A stretch of 64,000 bases of DNA from Ichthyophis bannanicus (GCA_033557465.1 CM066036.1:723863828-723927827); one strand, 5' to 3'; counted from the first letter of the stretch, positions 1-9,770 are shown. Translations and numbers: made by a program. Notes: generated by a model not told the origin, from the letters alone.

Positions 1-543
1 CGCATTGCTCTTTGGCAGAATTGCTATGAAAGACCTAGATAAGATTCTCAAGAACAGAAATGTCTCTCTCCATACAAAGATTTGACTTGTTCAAGCCATG
101 GTATTTTCAATAACATCATATGGATGTGAAAGCTGGACAGTGAAAAAGATAGACAGGAAGAAAATTGATACCTTTGAATTATGGTGCTGGCGGCGAATAC
201 TGTGTATACCATGGACTGCCCGAAGAACAAACCAGTCGGTACTAGAGGAGATCAAACCTAAGCTTTCTTTAGAAGCTCAGATGACAAGACTTTGACTTTC
301 ATACTTTGGACACATCATGCGGAGAGAGAGATCATTAGAGAAAGACATCATGCTTGGCAAGATAGAAGGTCAACACAAAAGAGGAAGGCCAGCAATGAGA
401 TGGATCAATACAATAACAGCAGCTACGGGTACCAGTCTGTCAACAATGAGCCGCCTGACTGAAGACCGAACACAATTTAGGATAGCTATCCAAAGGGTCA
501 CCATGAGTCGACTCCGACTCGACAGCACTTAACAACAACAACG
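1..543 (+). pseudogene. RTE-clade (BovB-like) LINE, 3' end of ORF2
   Basis: This is the carboxy end of an RTE-type endonuclease/reverse transcriptase, cut by the window edge. One frame reads through residues such as ESWTVKK, FELWCWRR, PWTARRTNQS and LEKDIMLGKIEG, which are typical of the BovB/RTE C-terminal region. The frame is broken by a TGA near 85 and another near 294, so this copy is dead. The element ends in a short CAA-rich tail around 525-543. The same 3' end (ACTCGACAGCACTTAACAAC) recurs on the other strand at about 12790, so both copies belong to one family. Clade assignment is from remembered family motifs and is fairly secure. Confidence 0.85.
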
Positions 544-1229
544 TCTCTCACCACATGCATGTTCTGGTTTGCTCTTTTTCAAGTGGAGACATGCTACGAT
601 GTGGCAATCAAGATTTGCATACTTTTTTGGAATAGTGAAAATTACTGGGAGAGTGAGAGGGCTTTCTCCTATTTTCTGTAGAGGTCTTCTATTGCCAAAA
701 TGAGCACTTTGGAAATGCCTATCCATGCCCACGGGTGAATATAGACTTGGACATGTCTGCTGCCAAGTCAAAATCCGCAGTGCTATTCTATAATTGTGCC
801 TAATCCAGATCTCTGCTAATTGCTCAACCACGATCTGGATTAGGCTTGGCAAATGTTTCTGATAATATGCTGCTCTTCAAGACCCTCATATCCCATGTAA
901 CCCTGTACATATTGGCAGGGGGCAGGGCTTGTGTTTCAACTTGGTCTGTACAGCCCATTTTAATCTGTATATAGAACAGGGAGCCAAAGTCATAGTACTG
1001 GTGCCCAAACTGTACTGTGACTGTTGTGCACTCTCACAGTTGCACAGAGGGGAGGCGCAGTCCAAGGGACAACCGGCTGGGCTGTAGCACATGTGCATAG
1101 ATGTGAAAACCAGCACTAGGCCAAATGCAGCCATGTGAGGGCATGGGTAACACCTGGCAGTGGTTCAAGGGCAATGTTTGACTTATAGAGCGTCCACTAC
1201 CCTTTGTTCAGGAGGAGGGGGCTAGCTGA
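544..1229. other. Unassigned non-coding sequence
   Basis: I see no gene here. The short open frames lack family motifs. A stretch at about 800-872 (containing GATCTGGATTAGGCTTGGCAAATGT in two runs) is repeated in diverged form at about 32660-32750, so it is probably an old interspersed repeat. Confidence 0.4.
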
Positions 1230-1960
1230 TCTGACAGCAAACATTAGTGTAGGTGTCCCTCCATGTTTGTTTTGGGTCATTGTCCTGTTGGAGGACCCAT
1301 GACCTTCAACTCAGACCTAGCTTTCTGACACTAGGTAGCACATTTCACTCCAAAATACCTTGGTAGTTTTCTGACTTCATGATTTCTTTAATGTGTTCCA
1401 GGCTTCAGTTCCTGAGGCAGCAAAACAACCCCATAATAGAACCTCCACCATATTTAACTGTAGGAAGGGTGTTTTTTTTCCTTAAAAGTTTCATTTCTTT
1501 GCCTGTAAATGTATTACTGGTCTGCATTGCCAAAGATCTCATCTGTCCACAGAAAAGTTTCCCAGAAGGATTGTGGTTCCCCAAAGTGGGTTTGTGCAAA
1601 GATCAGGCATGCCTTTTTATGTCTATCTTTGAGCAATTATCTCCTCCTTGGCCTTTGTCCATGAAGTCCTTCTTTGTTTAGTGAGTGGCGTATGGTTGTG
1701 GGTTGAAACCACCACTCCAGATTGCTTCAGGTTAGCCTTAAGCTCTTTGGATGTTGTACATGGTGTTTTTCCAACAGTTCAAAGAATTCTTTGATTAATT
1801 TTCCTCTTCACATCTTGGGAGGTTCTTGACAGTTCCATGAGTCAAAAACCTCTTAATAACATTGAAATCATAGACAGGAATCCCAAGGTCTTTGGAGATT
1901 GTCTTGCCCACCTTTTGAAGTTTGATGTTAGGTGATGCAAGCCACCAATGTCTTTGGAAG
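1230..1960 (-). pseudogene. Tc1/mariner transposase remnant
   Basis: Read on the minus strand, several frames give a Tc1-like transposase in the expected order. First comes a helix-turn-helix part (KTISKDLGIP, then GTVKNLPRC, about 1920-1815). Next is the region before the first catalytic aspartate (FWETFLWTDE, about 1580-1540). Then comes NTLPTVKYGGGSIM (about 1470-1425). Last is the second-aspartate block QQDNDPK (about 1295-1270). Many stops and shifts separate these blocks, and the third catalytic residue region was not found. The enzyme would cut and paste DNA at TA sites. This copy is inactive. Terminal inverted repeats were not identified, so the element's full extent is unknown. Confidence 0.8.
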
Positions 1961-2263
1961 CAAATACAATTAACATTCCCTTACAATAGATGTCATACAG
2001 TTAGGCCGAGGTGGTGGTATAAATATATGCTTGAGCAGAGCATGGCTGGAACATTAAATCTAAGTCCTGCTGGAAATGCTCACTCTTTAAGAGACACGGG
2101 AACCCAGACAAAATAAAGTTACACCTAAAGGATTTAGACTACTGAGATGCTTAGATGGTTCAAAGTAATTGTATTCTTATCCCCAAAGGTCTTTTACAAA
2201 TCAGGTAACAATTGCAAACATTGTGAATATGTTTGCAATTGTTAACATTATCAGATATAAAAA
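1961..2263. other. Unassigned, probably decayed transposon flank
   Basis: No coding motif is visible. The stretch follows the 5' end of the Tc1-like remnant and may include its terminal region, but I could not find a matching inverted repeat. Confidence 0.3.
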
Positions 2264-2308
2264 AAATAATATATATTGAACTAAACAAACCTTTCAGGAA
2301 ACAATGGG

Positions 2309-2612
2309 CCTGATATTCAATTGGAATGGCTATGTGTTGCTGCTGACCACAGATATTCAATTCCGGGGTCATAGCGGCCCTGGCATTTCATAACAACATA
2401 AGAACATAAGATATGCCATACTGGGTCAGACCAAGGTCCATCAAGCCCAGTATCCTGTTTCCAACAGTGGCCAATCTAGGTCATAGGTACCTAGCAGTTT
2501 CCCCAAGAGACACAGGTTCCGCAATGCTTGTACTGGGTCAAGCATTGATATCCTGGGTCCCTTCTTAATAATGTGGTCAGCGGCAATGCATAGCCATTCC
2601 AGTTGAATATCG
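2309..2612. mobile_element. MITE-like element with inverted ends, interrupted by a CR1 tail
   Basis: The left end (GGGCCTGATATTCAATTGG, continuing to GCTGACCA) reappears inverted at about 2572-2610 (TGGTCAGCGGCAATGCATAG, then CAGTTGAATATC). This gives roughly 40-bp imperfect inverted ends. The interior is a CR1 3' fragment. No transposase is present. The superfamily is unknown, because I could not define a clean target duplication. Confidence 0.5.
2393..2570 (-). mobile_element. CR1 LINE, short 3'-end insertion
   Basis: The stretch starting AACATAAGAACATAAGATAT and reading CCATACTGGGTCAGACCAAG matches the 3' untranslated ends of the CR1 copies at 24664 (minus) and 57412 (plus). It is a strongly 5'-truncated CR1 insert sitting in the MITE-like element. 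Confidence 0.8.
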
Positions 2613-2658
2613 TATATTCTTAATAACACTGCAAATCATAGACACAGGAATCATATAA

Positions 2659-3184
2659 TAATATATATTGAACTAAACAAACCTTTAAGGCAACAGTGGG
2701 CCTGATATTCATTTGGAACGGCTATGCATTGCCGCTGACCGGAGATATTCAATGCTGGGGTCATATGCGGCCCCAGCATTGAATATTTGGGGTCACTGCA
2801 CAGTCTCTGATGTCACAGAAACTAATGGGGTAGCGGCGATATTGCACTGCTACCCAGTTAGCTCCTGAGGGTAAAACTAGGACAGCTTTTGCTTTACCTA
2901 GTTTTACCCGCAGGTCGCTAACCGGGTAGCGGTGCAATACCACCACTACTTGGATAGTGACTGTCACCACCATCGCTACTTGGATAGTGACTGTCACCAC
3001 CCATGACACACCTTGGAATGCCCACGACTTGCCTCGCTTCTAAACCATTAGCATCAGGACGTATAGCGGCATCAGTTAGAAATATTCAGCAACACTGTGT
3101 TAGTGCCATTGAATATCCCATTCAGTTGCATTTTACACGGTTTACAGATCAATAAACTGTATAAATGCCTTTAGAATATTGGGC
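2659..3184. mobile_element. Second MITE-like copy with its duplicated flank
   Basis: Positions 2659-2775 repeat 2264-2388, including the flanking words ATATATATTGAACTAAACAA, so the flank and the element were duplicated together. Inside are a local inverted repeat (about 2750-2790) and a longer one (GGGTAGCGGCGATATTGCA at about 2828 against GGGTAGCGGTGCAATAC at about 2924). There is also a short tandem repeat of ACTTGGATAGTGACTGTCAC at about 2948-2998. The right edge (AGAATATTGGGCC) resembles the left edge inverted. It is non-coding. Confidence 0.45.
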
Positions 3185-3512
3185 CAAATGTGTCCATGTC
3201 TGTACTGCATGCAAGTTAATCTTTCCTCAATAAAACATTAGAGCCATCATTTATTGCTTGATTCAAGTTATGTAAGTGCTAATAATTGGTCTTATTTTAC
3301 AGCAATGGGAATGTGGTTCTTCTGTTCAAACTGATTGAAATGTTTATAAGGTTACTAATCTGTCCCAGTTTTTATACTATTTCATTTATTAATTGGACTT
3401 GTTTTATTTGATTCTTTCATGCATCGAATATGTGTGCATATATATGTGGCCACTTTTTTAAAGCGATATTAGACATTAAGTTGTTGAACCGCCAATAATG
3501 TTGACCACAACT
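3185..3512. other. AT-rich spacer, nothing recognised
   Basis: This short spacer lies between the MITE-like sequence and the 3' end of CR1-A. I see no open frame with family similarity and no clear repeat structure. Confidence 0.4.
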
Positions 3513-5795
3513 GTATAGAAACATAGGCCATGTGGTCTTTTTCTGCCGTCATGTTTCTATCTAGTCTGCCCTTTCATATCAACAACAAAAAACTCCTTTT
3601 TTTTCCTTTAGAGATCTTCTGTGTTGGTCACATGATTTTTTGAATTCAGATACTGTCCTAGTCTCTACTACCTCCACTGGGAAACTATTCCACACATCTA
3701 TCACTCTTTCCATAAAGAAATATTTCTACATATTACTCCTGAGTCTATCCCTTTTCTCCCTCATCCTATGTCTCCTTGTAATGGAGCTTGCTTTCAATCG
3801 AAAGAGGCTCTCCTCTTGTGCATTTATGCCACAGTGTAATTTAAACATCTCTATCATGTCTTCTTTATCCGACCTTTCCTCTAATGTATACATATTAAGA
3901 TCTTTAAGTCTGTCCTCGTATGTTTTATAATGAAGACCACTAACCATTTTAGCTCTGATTCCATCCTGTTTAAATCCTCTTGAAGATGCGGTCTCCAACA
4001 TTGCACACAATACTCTAAATGAGGTCACACAAGAGACCTATAGAGAGGCACTCTCTCCTCCTTTTTTCTGCTGGCCATTCCTCTCCCTATGCACCTATGC
4101 ATCTTTCTGGCTTTCAACGTTACCTTTTCTACTTGTTTAGCCACTTTAAGATCATCAGAAACTATCATGCCCAGGGTCCTCTTTTGTAGACAGAAATACT
4201 TCAATCCTTATATTATGCCACTCTTTTGGATTTTAGCAGCCCAAGTGCATGACCCTGCATTTTCTTAGCATTAAATCTCAGCTGCCAAATTCCTGACCAT
4301 TTTTCAAACTTAGATTCCTCATCATGTGATCTACTCCTTCCTGGGTGTTTACTCTGTTGTAGATTTTGGTATCATCCACAAACAGGCAAAACTTACCCAA
4401 TAACCCTTCTGCAATATCACTAACAAAGATGTGGTGTGCACAGGGATCTGCCCTTGGTCCAAGAATTGGTCCAAGAATTGGACCAAGGACAGATCCCTGC
4501 AGAACACCACTGGTAGCTTCTTCTCGTCAGAATGAGCTCCATTTATCTGTACCCTTTCTTGCCTCCCACTCAACCAATTTCTAACCCAGTCAGTCACTTT
4601 AGGGTCCATTCCTAGGGTGTTCAGTTTATTAGTAAGCCGACTGTGTGGAAGGGTTTCAAAGGCTTTACTGAAATCTAAGTACACCACATCTAGGGCTCTC
4701 CCAGTCAAAGAAATCAAACACATTTGTCTGACAAGACCTGCCTCTGGTAAACCCATTCCGCCTCAGATCCTGCAAGCCATTGGACTCCAGAAACCTCAAT
4801 ATTCTCTCTCTTAGCAGTATTTCCAATAATTTACTCAACACATAGGTTGGACTAGCCAGCCTGTAGTTTTCAACTTCATCCTTACTTCTGCTTTTATGTA
4901 AAGAGACCACGTGTCTTTCTCCAATCCTCTGTGACCACTCCGGACTCCAAAGAAGCATTAGAAAGGTCGGTCAGTGGAGCCACTATAACATTCCCAAGTT
5001 CCTCCACTATTCTTGGATGTGTCCCATCACTTTGTTTACTTTTAGTTTAGCTAGTTCCTCATGAACACAGTCTTCTGAAAATCGTTTAAGGTCCCCAACA
5101 CTTCTGTTCCTTTTTGTGGGTATTTTCTGAGGTCCTACTCCTCTCCCTTCATCTGTGAACACAGAAGAGAAATATGTATTAAGTAATTCTGCTTTATCCT
5201 CATCAGCTTCCACAAATTCCTCCCCTTAACCCTTGAGTCTGACAATACCACTTTTATCCTCACTATATATCTAAAAAATGTCTTATCCTCCCCCCCCTAT
5301 TTCTTCTTTTTGTTTCTTTGCTTCCCTGACTACCATGCTAGCTTCTCTAAGTTTTTCTAAGTCTTCCTCTCCTCTGTGATCTCTTGTATTTCATGAAGGT
5401 CTCTCCCTTTTTCTTCACCTGTTCAGCTATTTTTTTGGGACCATAGTGTTACCCTTAAAATATCCCCTTTCAGTTTTGCCCATTGCTTTTCTATATCTCC
5501 CAGCTGTTCCCATCCCGCTAATGACTCCTTGAGATGTTTTCCCATCTTGGCAAAGTTAGTTTTCCTAAAGCCTAAGACCCTCACTTTTGAAAGGATTTTA
5601 TCAGCCCTAGTTCTAATACTGAACCTCACCATCTGGTGATCACTAGATGCAAGATGATCTCCCTCTAGAACATTGAAAACACTTTCCCCATTGATAAGCA
5701 CCAAGTCCAATATGGCTCCTTCACATGTGAGGTCTGTTACCAGCTGCAGGAATAGTTCTCTCTGTAGAGAATCTAGGATCTCCTTACCTCTAGAT
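3513..5795 (-). pseudogene. CR1-A LINE, 3' half: ORF2 reverse transcriptase remnant
   Basis: This is the 3' part of an antisense CR1 LINE. From 3' to 5' along the plus strand it holds the CR1 3' end (3513-3580), the C-terminal domain (YEDRLKDLNMYTLEER, about 3910), the reverse transcriptase core (DVVYLDFSKAFETLPHSRL, about 4690) and the N-terminal RT/linker region up to 5735. Frames are broken by shifts and by a hairpin insertion at 4431-4510 just where the catalytic FADD region should lie. The element continues at 10824, because a hAT-type element was inserted with the duplication CTCTAGAT at 5788-5795. It is dead as a retrotransposon. Confidence 0.85.
4431..4510. repeat. Hairpin insertion inside CR1-A ORF2
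   Basis: The two 40-bp halves are near reverse complements (GTGGTGTGCACAGGGATCTG against CAGATCCCTGCAGAACACCAC). The centre carries a doubled AAGAATTGGTCC. Other CR1 copies in the window have only one arm here, so the second arm is a local inverted copy. Confidence 0.8.
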
Positions 5796-5886
5796 CAGGG
5801 GTCTCAAACACGCGGCCCGCGAGAGCATCTTGTGCGGCCCGCGAAGTACCGGCGAGTAAAAAAAAAAAATTCCAAACTTGCCGCCG

Positions 5887-6144
5887 CAGTATTAAGCGTC
5901 CCGCGGGCCCCTCTGCCTGGTCCTCTCCTCCCTGCAGTATCAGCTCCAAAAGCGGTGGCTTTCAGAGCAGCGAAGAGAGAGAGTTTCTCTCGCGCGGTTC
6001 TGAAGAGCAGCGCGAGAGTCTTCAGAACCGCGCGAGAGAAACTCTCTCTCTCTTCGCGGCTCTGAAAGCCGCCGCTTTTGGAGCTGAATGCTGCAGGGAG
6101 GAGAGGACCAGGCAGAGGGGCCCGCGGGACGCTTAATACTGCAG
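5887..6144. repeat. Long near-perfect inverted repeat in the hAT shell
   Basis: Arms of about 120 bp (5887-6006 and 6019-6144) are nearly complementary around a 12-base centre. Both arms carry AGTATTAAGCGTCCCGCGGG and its complement, and the inner ends are CGCGCGGTTCTGAAGA and its complement. By eye there are only a handful of mismatches. A transcript through it would fold into a long double-stranded stem. Confidence 0.92.
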
Positions 6145-6180
6145 CAGCAGCAAATATACATTTTTTTTCATCTAATTTGG

Positions 6181-6715
6181 CTGATGGTGGGAGGGGGGTT
6201 AGGACTGGTAATGGGCTATGGGGGGGGGCTAGGACTGGTAATGGCCTATGAGGGGGGTAACTGAAAATGGGGTGATGGGGGTAACACTGAAAATGGGGGG
6301 GGGGTTAGGACTGGTAATGGCCTATGAGGGGGTAACTGAAAATGGGGTGATGGGGGTAACACTGAAAATGGGGTGATGGGGGGTTAGTACTGGTAATGGC
6401 CTATGAGGGGGTAACTGAAAATGGGGTGATGGGGGTAACACTGAAAATGAGGTGATGGGGGGGTTAGTACTGGTAATGGCCTATGAGGGGGTAACTGAAA
6501 ATGGGGTGATGGGGGTAACACTGAAAATGGGGTGATGGGGGTGTAGTACTGGTAATGGCCTATGAGGGGGTAACTGAAAATGGGGTGATGGGGGTAACAC
6601 TGAAAATGAGGTGATGGGGGGGAGTTAGGACTGGTAATGGGCTATGAGGGGTAAGACTGGAAGTGGGCTATGGGGGGTTAGGACTGGTAATCGGCTATGG
6701 GGGGGCTAGGACTGA
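6181..6715. repeat. GGGG-rich minisatellite, left part
   Basis: Units built from GGACTGGTAATGGCCTATGA and GGGGTAACTGAAAATGGGG are arranged in a higher-order repeat. The marker GTACTGGTAATGGCC starts at 6387, 6467 and 6546, which gives a period of 79-80 bp. The array continues at 9559 after the nested transposon. It is non-coding. Confidence 0.9.
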
Positions 6716-7208
6716 TAACACAGGTACACTACCAAAAAACTGCCTCCAGTTTTGCAACTGATTCCTATAGATTTTGGGGTGCTGAATCCAGGAAAAATAG
6801 CCAAAATGTTCCATCACGTCACGTTTTCTTGCAAAATTAGATTTCTTACCCATATAAGGAATGTTCACATAATTTCTTTTTAGCCGACTGCAGTTTATTT
6901 TCTTGGCCCAAAATAGAGGTTGTAATGGTTAACTAAGTAGAAACATTCCCTCATGATATTTTAGAGTGTTTTGTATTCATTTTATACATTAACAGGACAA
7001 TTGGGAGGCGGGGGGCTAAATCCAGTACTCGCGCTGGCGCATGTTCTTTCCTGTTCGCCTCGCCTCGTTCGCGCTCGCTCAAACACGGTGGTTGCGACAT
7101 GAACGTTCCTGTCAAATTTCAGTTTCTTGCAAGTTCATTATTACCTTTTGTTTGCTCAGTCATAATCCAGCTTTATTCCGAAGTGGTTCACTACAGTTGT
7201 AGTTTGCA

Positions 7209-8951
7209 GTGCTGTGTATTTGTGATGGCTCACAGAGCCAGAGGTTGCGTCAACTCTCCGACAGTTTTTGTTTTATTTGTGGGGAATATACCGTGAAAAA
7301 GCGGCAGAGGAACATTTCTGCATTTATTAAAAAAGTATATTTCGCCTATTTCGGTTTGAAGTTAGGCGATCAAGACAAACCGTGGGCTCCTCACAAAGTG
7401 TGCAAGACATGTGAGGAAGATCTACGCTTATGGATGAAAGGTAAAAAACAAGCATTTCGTTTTGGAATACCTATGATGTGGCGTGAACAAAGAGACCACA
7501 GCAGTGACTGCTATTTTTGCTCTTGCATTGTGAAGGGATACAACTTAAAAAATAAGAACGTAATAAGTTACCCCAACCTTCCCTCAGCAATTAGGCCTAT
7601 GCCTCATAGCAACGAAGTACCTGTGCCTGAACCACCAAAATCTTTGGATCATATTTGTGTGGATGGTTCTGATCATGATGAGACTCATCAGATGGCTTTT
7701 CCCGATGAGTCCAGTACTTCCGAGTTTGAAACTGAACCAGATCCGAAACCTGAACTTTTCTCTCAAGCTGAATTGAATGATTTAGTCCGGGATTTAGGAC
7801 TCCCAAAAGATGCTGCCCAACTGCTAGGTTCTCGGCTTAAACAGAAAAATCTATTGTCACCAGGAACAACTTTTTATTGGTACCGCAACCGCGAGACACA
7901 ATTTTTGAAGTATTTCAGCAAAGAGGAAGATTTGGTATTTTGCAACGATATATACGGAGTGATGGAAAAGTTTAAACTCAAGTATGATCCTGCTGAATGG
8001 CGGCTGTTCATTGATTCGTCAAAAGACAGCATAAAAGGTGTTCTTCTTCATAATGGCAACACATTCGCTTCAGTTCCTATTGCTCACTCTGTTATTCTCC
8101 AAGAAAAATACGAGAATTTGGCCCTGATTCTTCAGAAGATTCGTTATGATGAGCATAAGTGGATGATTTGTGGAGACTTTAAAATTCTATCCATGCTATT
8201 AGGGCAGCAATCCGGTTTCACCAAATATCCCTGCTTCCTTTGCTTGTGGGATAGCCGGGCCCGCGACCTACACTGGGGGAAAAAAGACTGGCCAATTCGG
8301 GAGTATTTGAGACCCGGTGAGAAAAATGTTCTTCGTGAGAGCTTGGTACCTCGTGATAAAATTCTATTAACACCTCTCCACATTAAGTTGGGTCTCCTTA
8401 AGCAATTCATCAAGTCCCTTCCAAAAGATGGTGAGTGCTTTCGGTACCTTTGTTCAAAGTTCACCCGACTTTCTGAAGCAAAGCTAAAGGAAGGAGTGTT
8501 TGTTGGCCCTGATATAAGGAAACTCATTTCAGATGGAGCATTCGCTGAAACGATGTCTGAGAAGGAAAAAGAAGCCTGGGATTCCTTCAAGGATGTTGTT
8601 CTCAAATTCTTGGGGAACAGGCGGGATGAGAACTATAAGGATATTGTTGCCAGGATGCTCAATGCCTTCAAAGAACAAGGCTGTAACATGAGCCTGAAAG
8701 TCCATTTCTTGCACTCCCATGTGAACTACTTTCCCGAAAACTTGGGGGCGTACAGTGAAGAACAAGGTGAAAGGTTTCACCAGGACATCAAGGACGCAGA
8801 GAGAAGGTACCAAGGAAGATGGAACACCACTATGATGGCTGATTTCTGCTGGTTGCTGCTGCGGGAAACCCCAGATGAAAAATACGCCAAGCAGCGCACC
8901 AAGAGAAGCATTCGGGTGAAGAAGAAACGGGCCCACCAGGAGATTGATTGA
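7209..8951 (+). CDS. Zinc-finger DDE-like transposase (580 codons open), N-terminus disrupted
   Basis: This is the only gene of the 2.84-kb transposon and presumably its transposase. The N-terminal third has three CxxC pairs (C21/C24, C65/C68, C101/C104), consistent with zinc-dependent DNA binding. Candidate catalytic acids are D269 (FIDSS), D323 (CGDFK) and a glutamate at 517-521 in SEEQGERFHQDI. A CFLC pair at 342-345 follows the second aspartate. The C-terminus is basic. I recall the motif GERFHQDI from an abundant, mostly unnamed family in invertebrate and fish proteomes. The given start is GTG, and there is no in-frame ATG before residue 76. The likely original ATG (7225) is one frame away, so a one-base loss near 7240 probably breaks this copy. 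Splicing of an upstream exon is the alternative. The rest is fully open, so the copy is young. Confidence 0.78.
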   Translation: MLCICDGSQSQRLRQLSDSFCFICGEYTVKKRQRNISAFIKKVYFAYFGLKLGDQDKPWAPHKVCKTCEEDLRLWMKGKKQAFRFGIPMMWREQRDHSSDCYFCSCIVKGYNLKNKNVISYPNLPSAIRPMPHSNEVPVPEPPKSLDHICVDGSDHDETHQMAFPDESSTSEFETEPDPKPELFSQAELNDLVRDLGLPKDAAQLLGSRLKQKNLLSPGTTFYWYRNRETQFLKYFSKEEDLVFCNDIYGVMEKFKLKYDPAEWRLFIDSSKDSIKGVLLHNGNTFASVPIAHSVILQEKYENLALILQKIRYDEHKWMICGDFKILSMLLGQQSGFTKYPCFLCLWDSRARDLHWGKKDWPIREYLRPGEKNVLRESLVPRDKILLTPLHIKLGLLKQFIKSLPKDGECFRYLCSKFTRLSEAKLKEGVFVGPDIRKLISDGAFAETMSEKEKEAWDSFKDVVLKFLGNRRDENYKDIVARMLNAFKEQGCNMSLKVHFLHSHVNYFPENLGAYSEEQGERFHQDIKDAERRYQGRWNTTMMADFCWLLLRETPDEKYAKQRTKRSIRVKKKRAHQEID

Positions 8952-9013
8952 CCCAAGAATGACTTTAAAATCTAAACTGTGTTGACAAATATCGTGTTTT
9001 TACTAAACTTTGA

Positions 9014-9019
9014 AATAAA
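9014..9019 (+). terminator. Polyadenylation signal of the transposase gene
   Basis: AATAAA lies 63 bases after the transposase stop codon and well inside the right end of the transposon. It is a canonical vertebrate signal in the expected place. Confidence 0.65.
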
Positions 9020-9558
9020 AATTTGCTAGTTATTACCACAGTGTCGGATCTCATTTATTAGAATTTTATTTTCACACCATCGGGTGTTTGTCTTCATGTA
9101 TTGCAATGGTGCGGTTTGCGTTTTCTATTCTTACATACATACCTGTACAACATTTTTTGCACATTTCTTTGCTTTGCTTTGTGTCTAACCTCGCTCTTAT
9201 ATGCTCAATGTTTGTGCACATGTATGTGGCTGTTTTAAGTGCAGACAATTTTGCTACCATCACAGTGTGTTTTGTTGACATTACTCTATTCTTATGTGCT
9301 GCCTTGTTACAATTTTCTTTATTCTTATTTGAATAACTACTAAACAATCAGTATAAAGAATTCATCCAAGAAACTTTTATCTCGATCGCACTCAATCTGA
9401 AACGTTCACCTCAAACTGCTAACCCAATGTAGCAAAAAATCTGTATGTGATGGAGCAAATTGGTTACCAGATTTGGATTCAGCGCACCAAAAAACATAAA
9501 AATCAATCGAAACATTAGAGGCAGTTTAAAAAAAAATGTTTTTAGTGTACCTGTGTAA

Positions 9559-9770
9559 TAGGCTGGGGGGTCTGCTAGGACTGGAAATGGGCTGAGTGGA
9601 AGGGGGGCTTGAACTGCAAATGGCTGATGGGGAGGGGGGCTTGGAATGGAAATGGGCTGTGAGGGGAGGGAGCTAGCACTGGAAATGGGCTGATGGGGGG
9701 GAGCTACGATTGGAAATGGGCTGATGGGGGGCTAGGACTGAAAATGGGCTGATGCAGTGACTAGAAGGGA
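9559..9770. repeat. GGGG-rich minisatellite, right part
   Basis: Units such as GGACTGGAAATGGGCTGATG continue the array of 6181-6715. The two halves are separated only by the nested transposon and its TAA duplication. Confidence 0.85.

Larger units (their letters stand above)
6719..9555 (+). mobile_element. CAC-ended DNA transposon with one transposase gene, tentatively CMC-like
   Basis: The ends are CACAGGTACACTA at 6719 and its complement ending at 9555. Weaker inverted similarity continues for about 80 bp (CTGCCTC, then CTGAATCC). TAA flanks both sides (6716-6718 and 9556-9558), and removing the element plus one TAA restores the minisatellite word GGACTGATAATAGG. The 2837-bp element contains a GC-rich leader (about 7020-7090), one long open frame and an AATAAA signal. 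CAC termini with a 2-4-bp duplication suggest the CACTA/Mirage/Chapaev group. That assignment is an inference, and PIF/Harbinger (which also makes 3-bp duplications) or an undefined superfamily remain possible. Confidence 0.8.

Noticed and set aside
27..543. An active RTE gene end
   Set aside because: Two in-frame TGA codons break it and the 5' part is outside the window.
1379..1681. A 100-codon plus-strand open frame as a gene
   Set aside because: It is antisense to the Tc1/mariner transposase remnant, whose motifs are on the minus strand.
6181..6715. A CRISPR-like array of regular repeats
   Set aside because: The units are contiguous tandem repeats without unique spacers, in a eukaryotic transposon.
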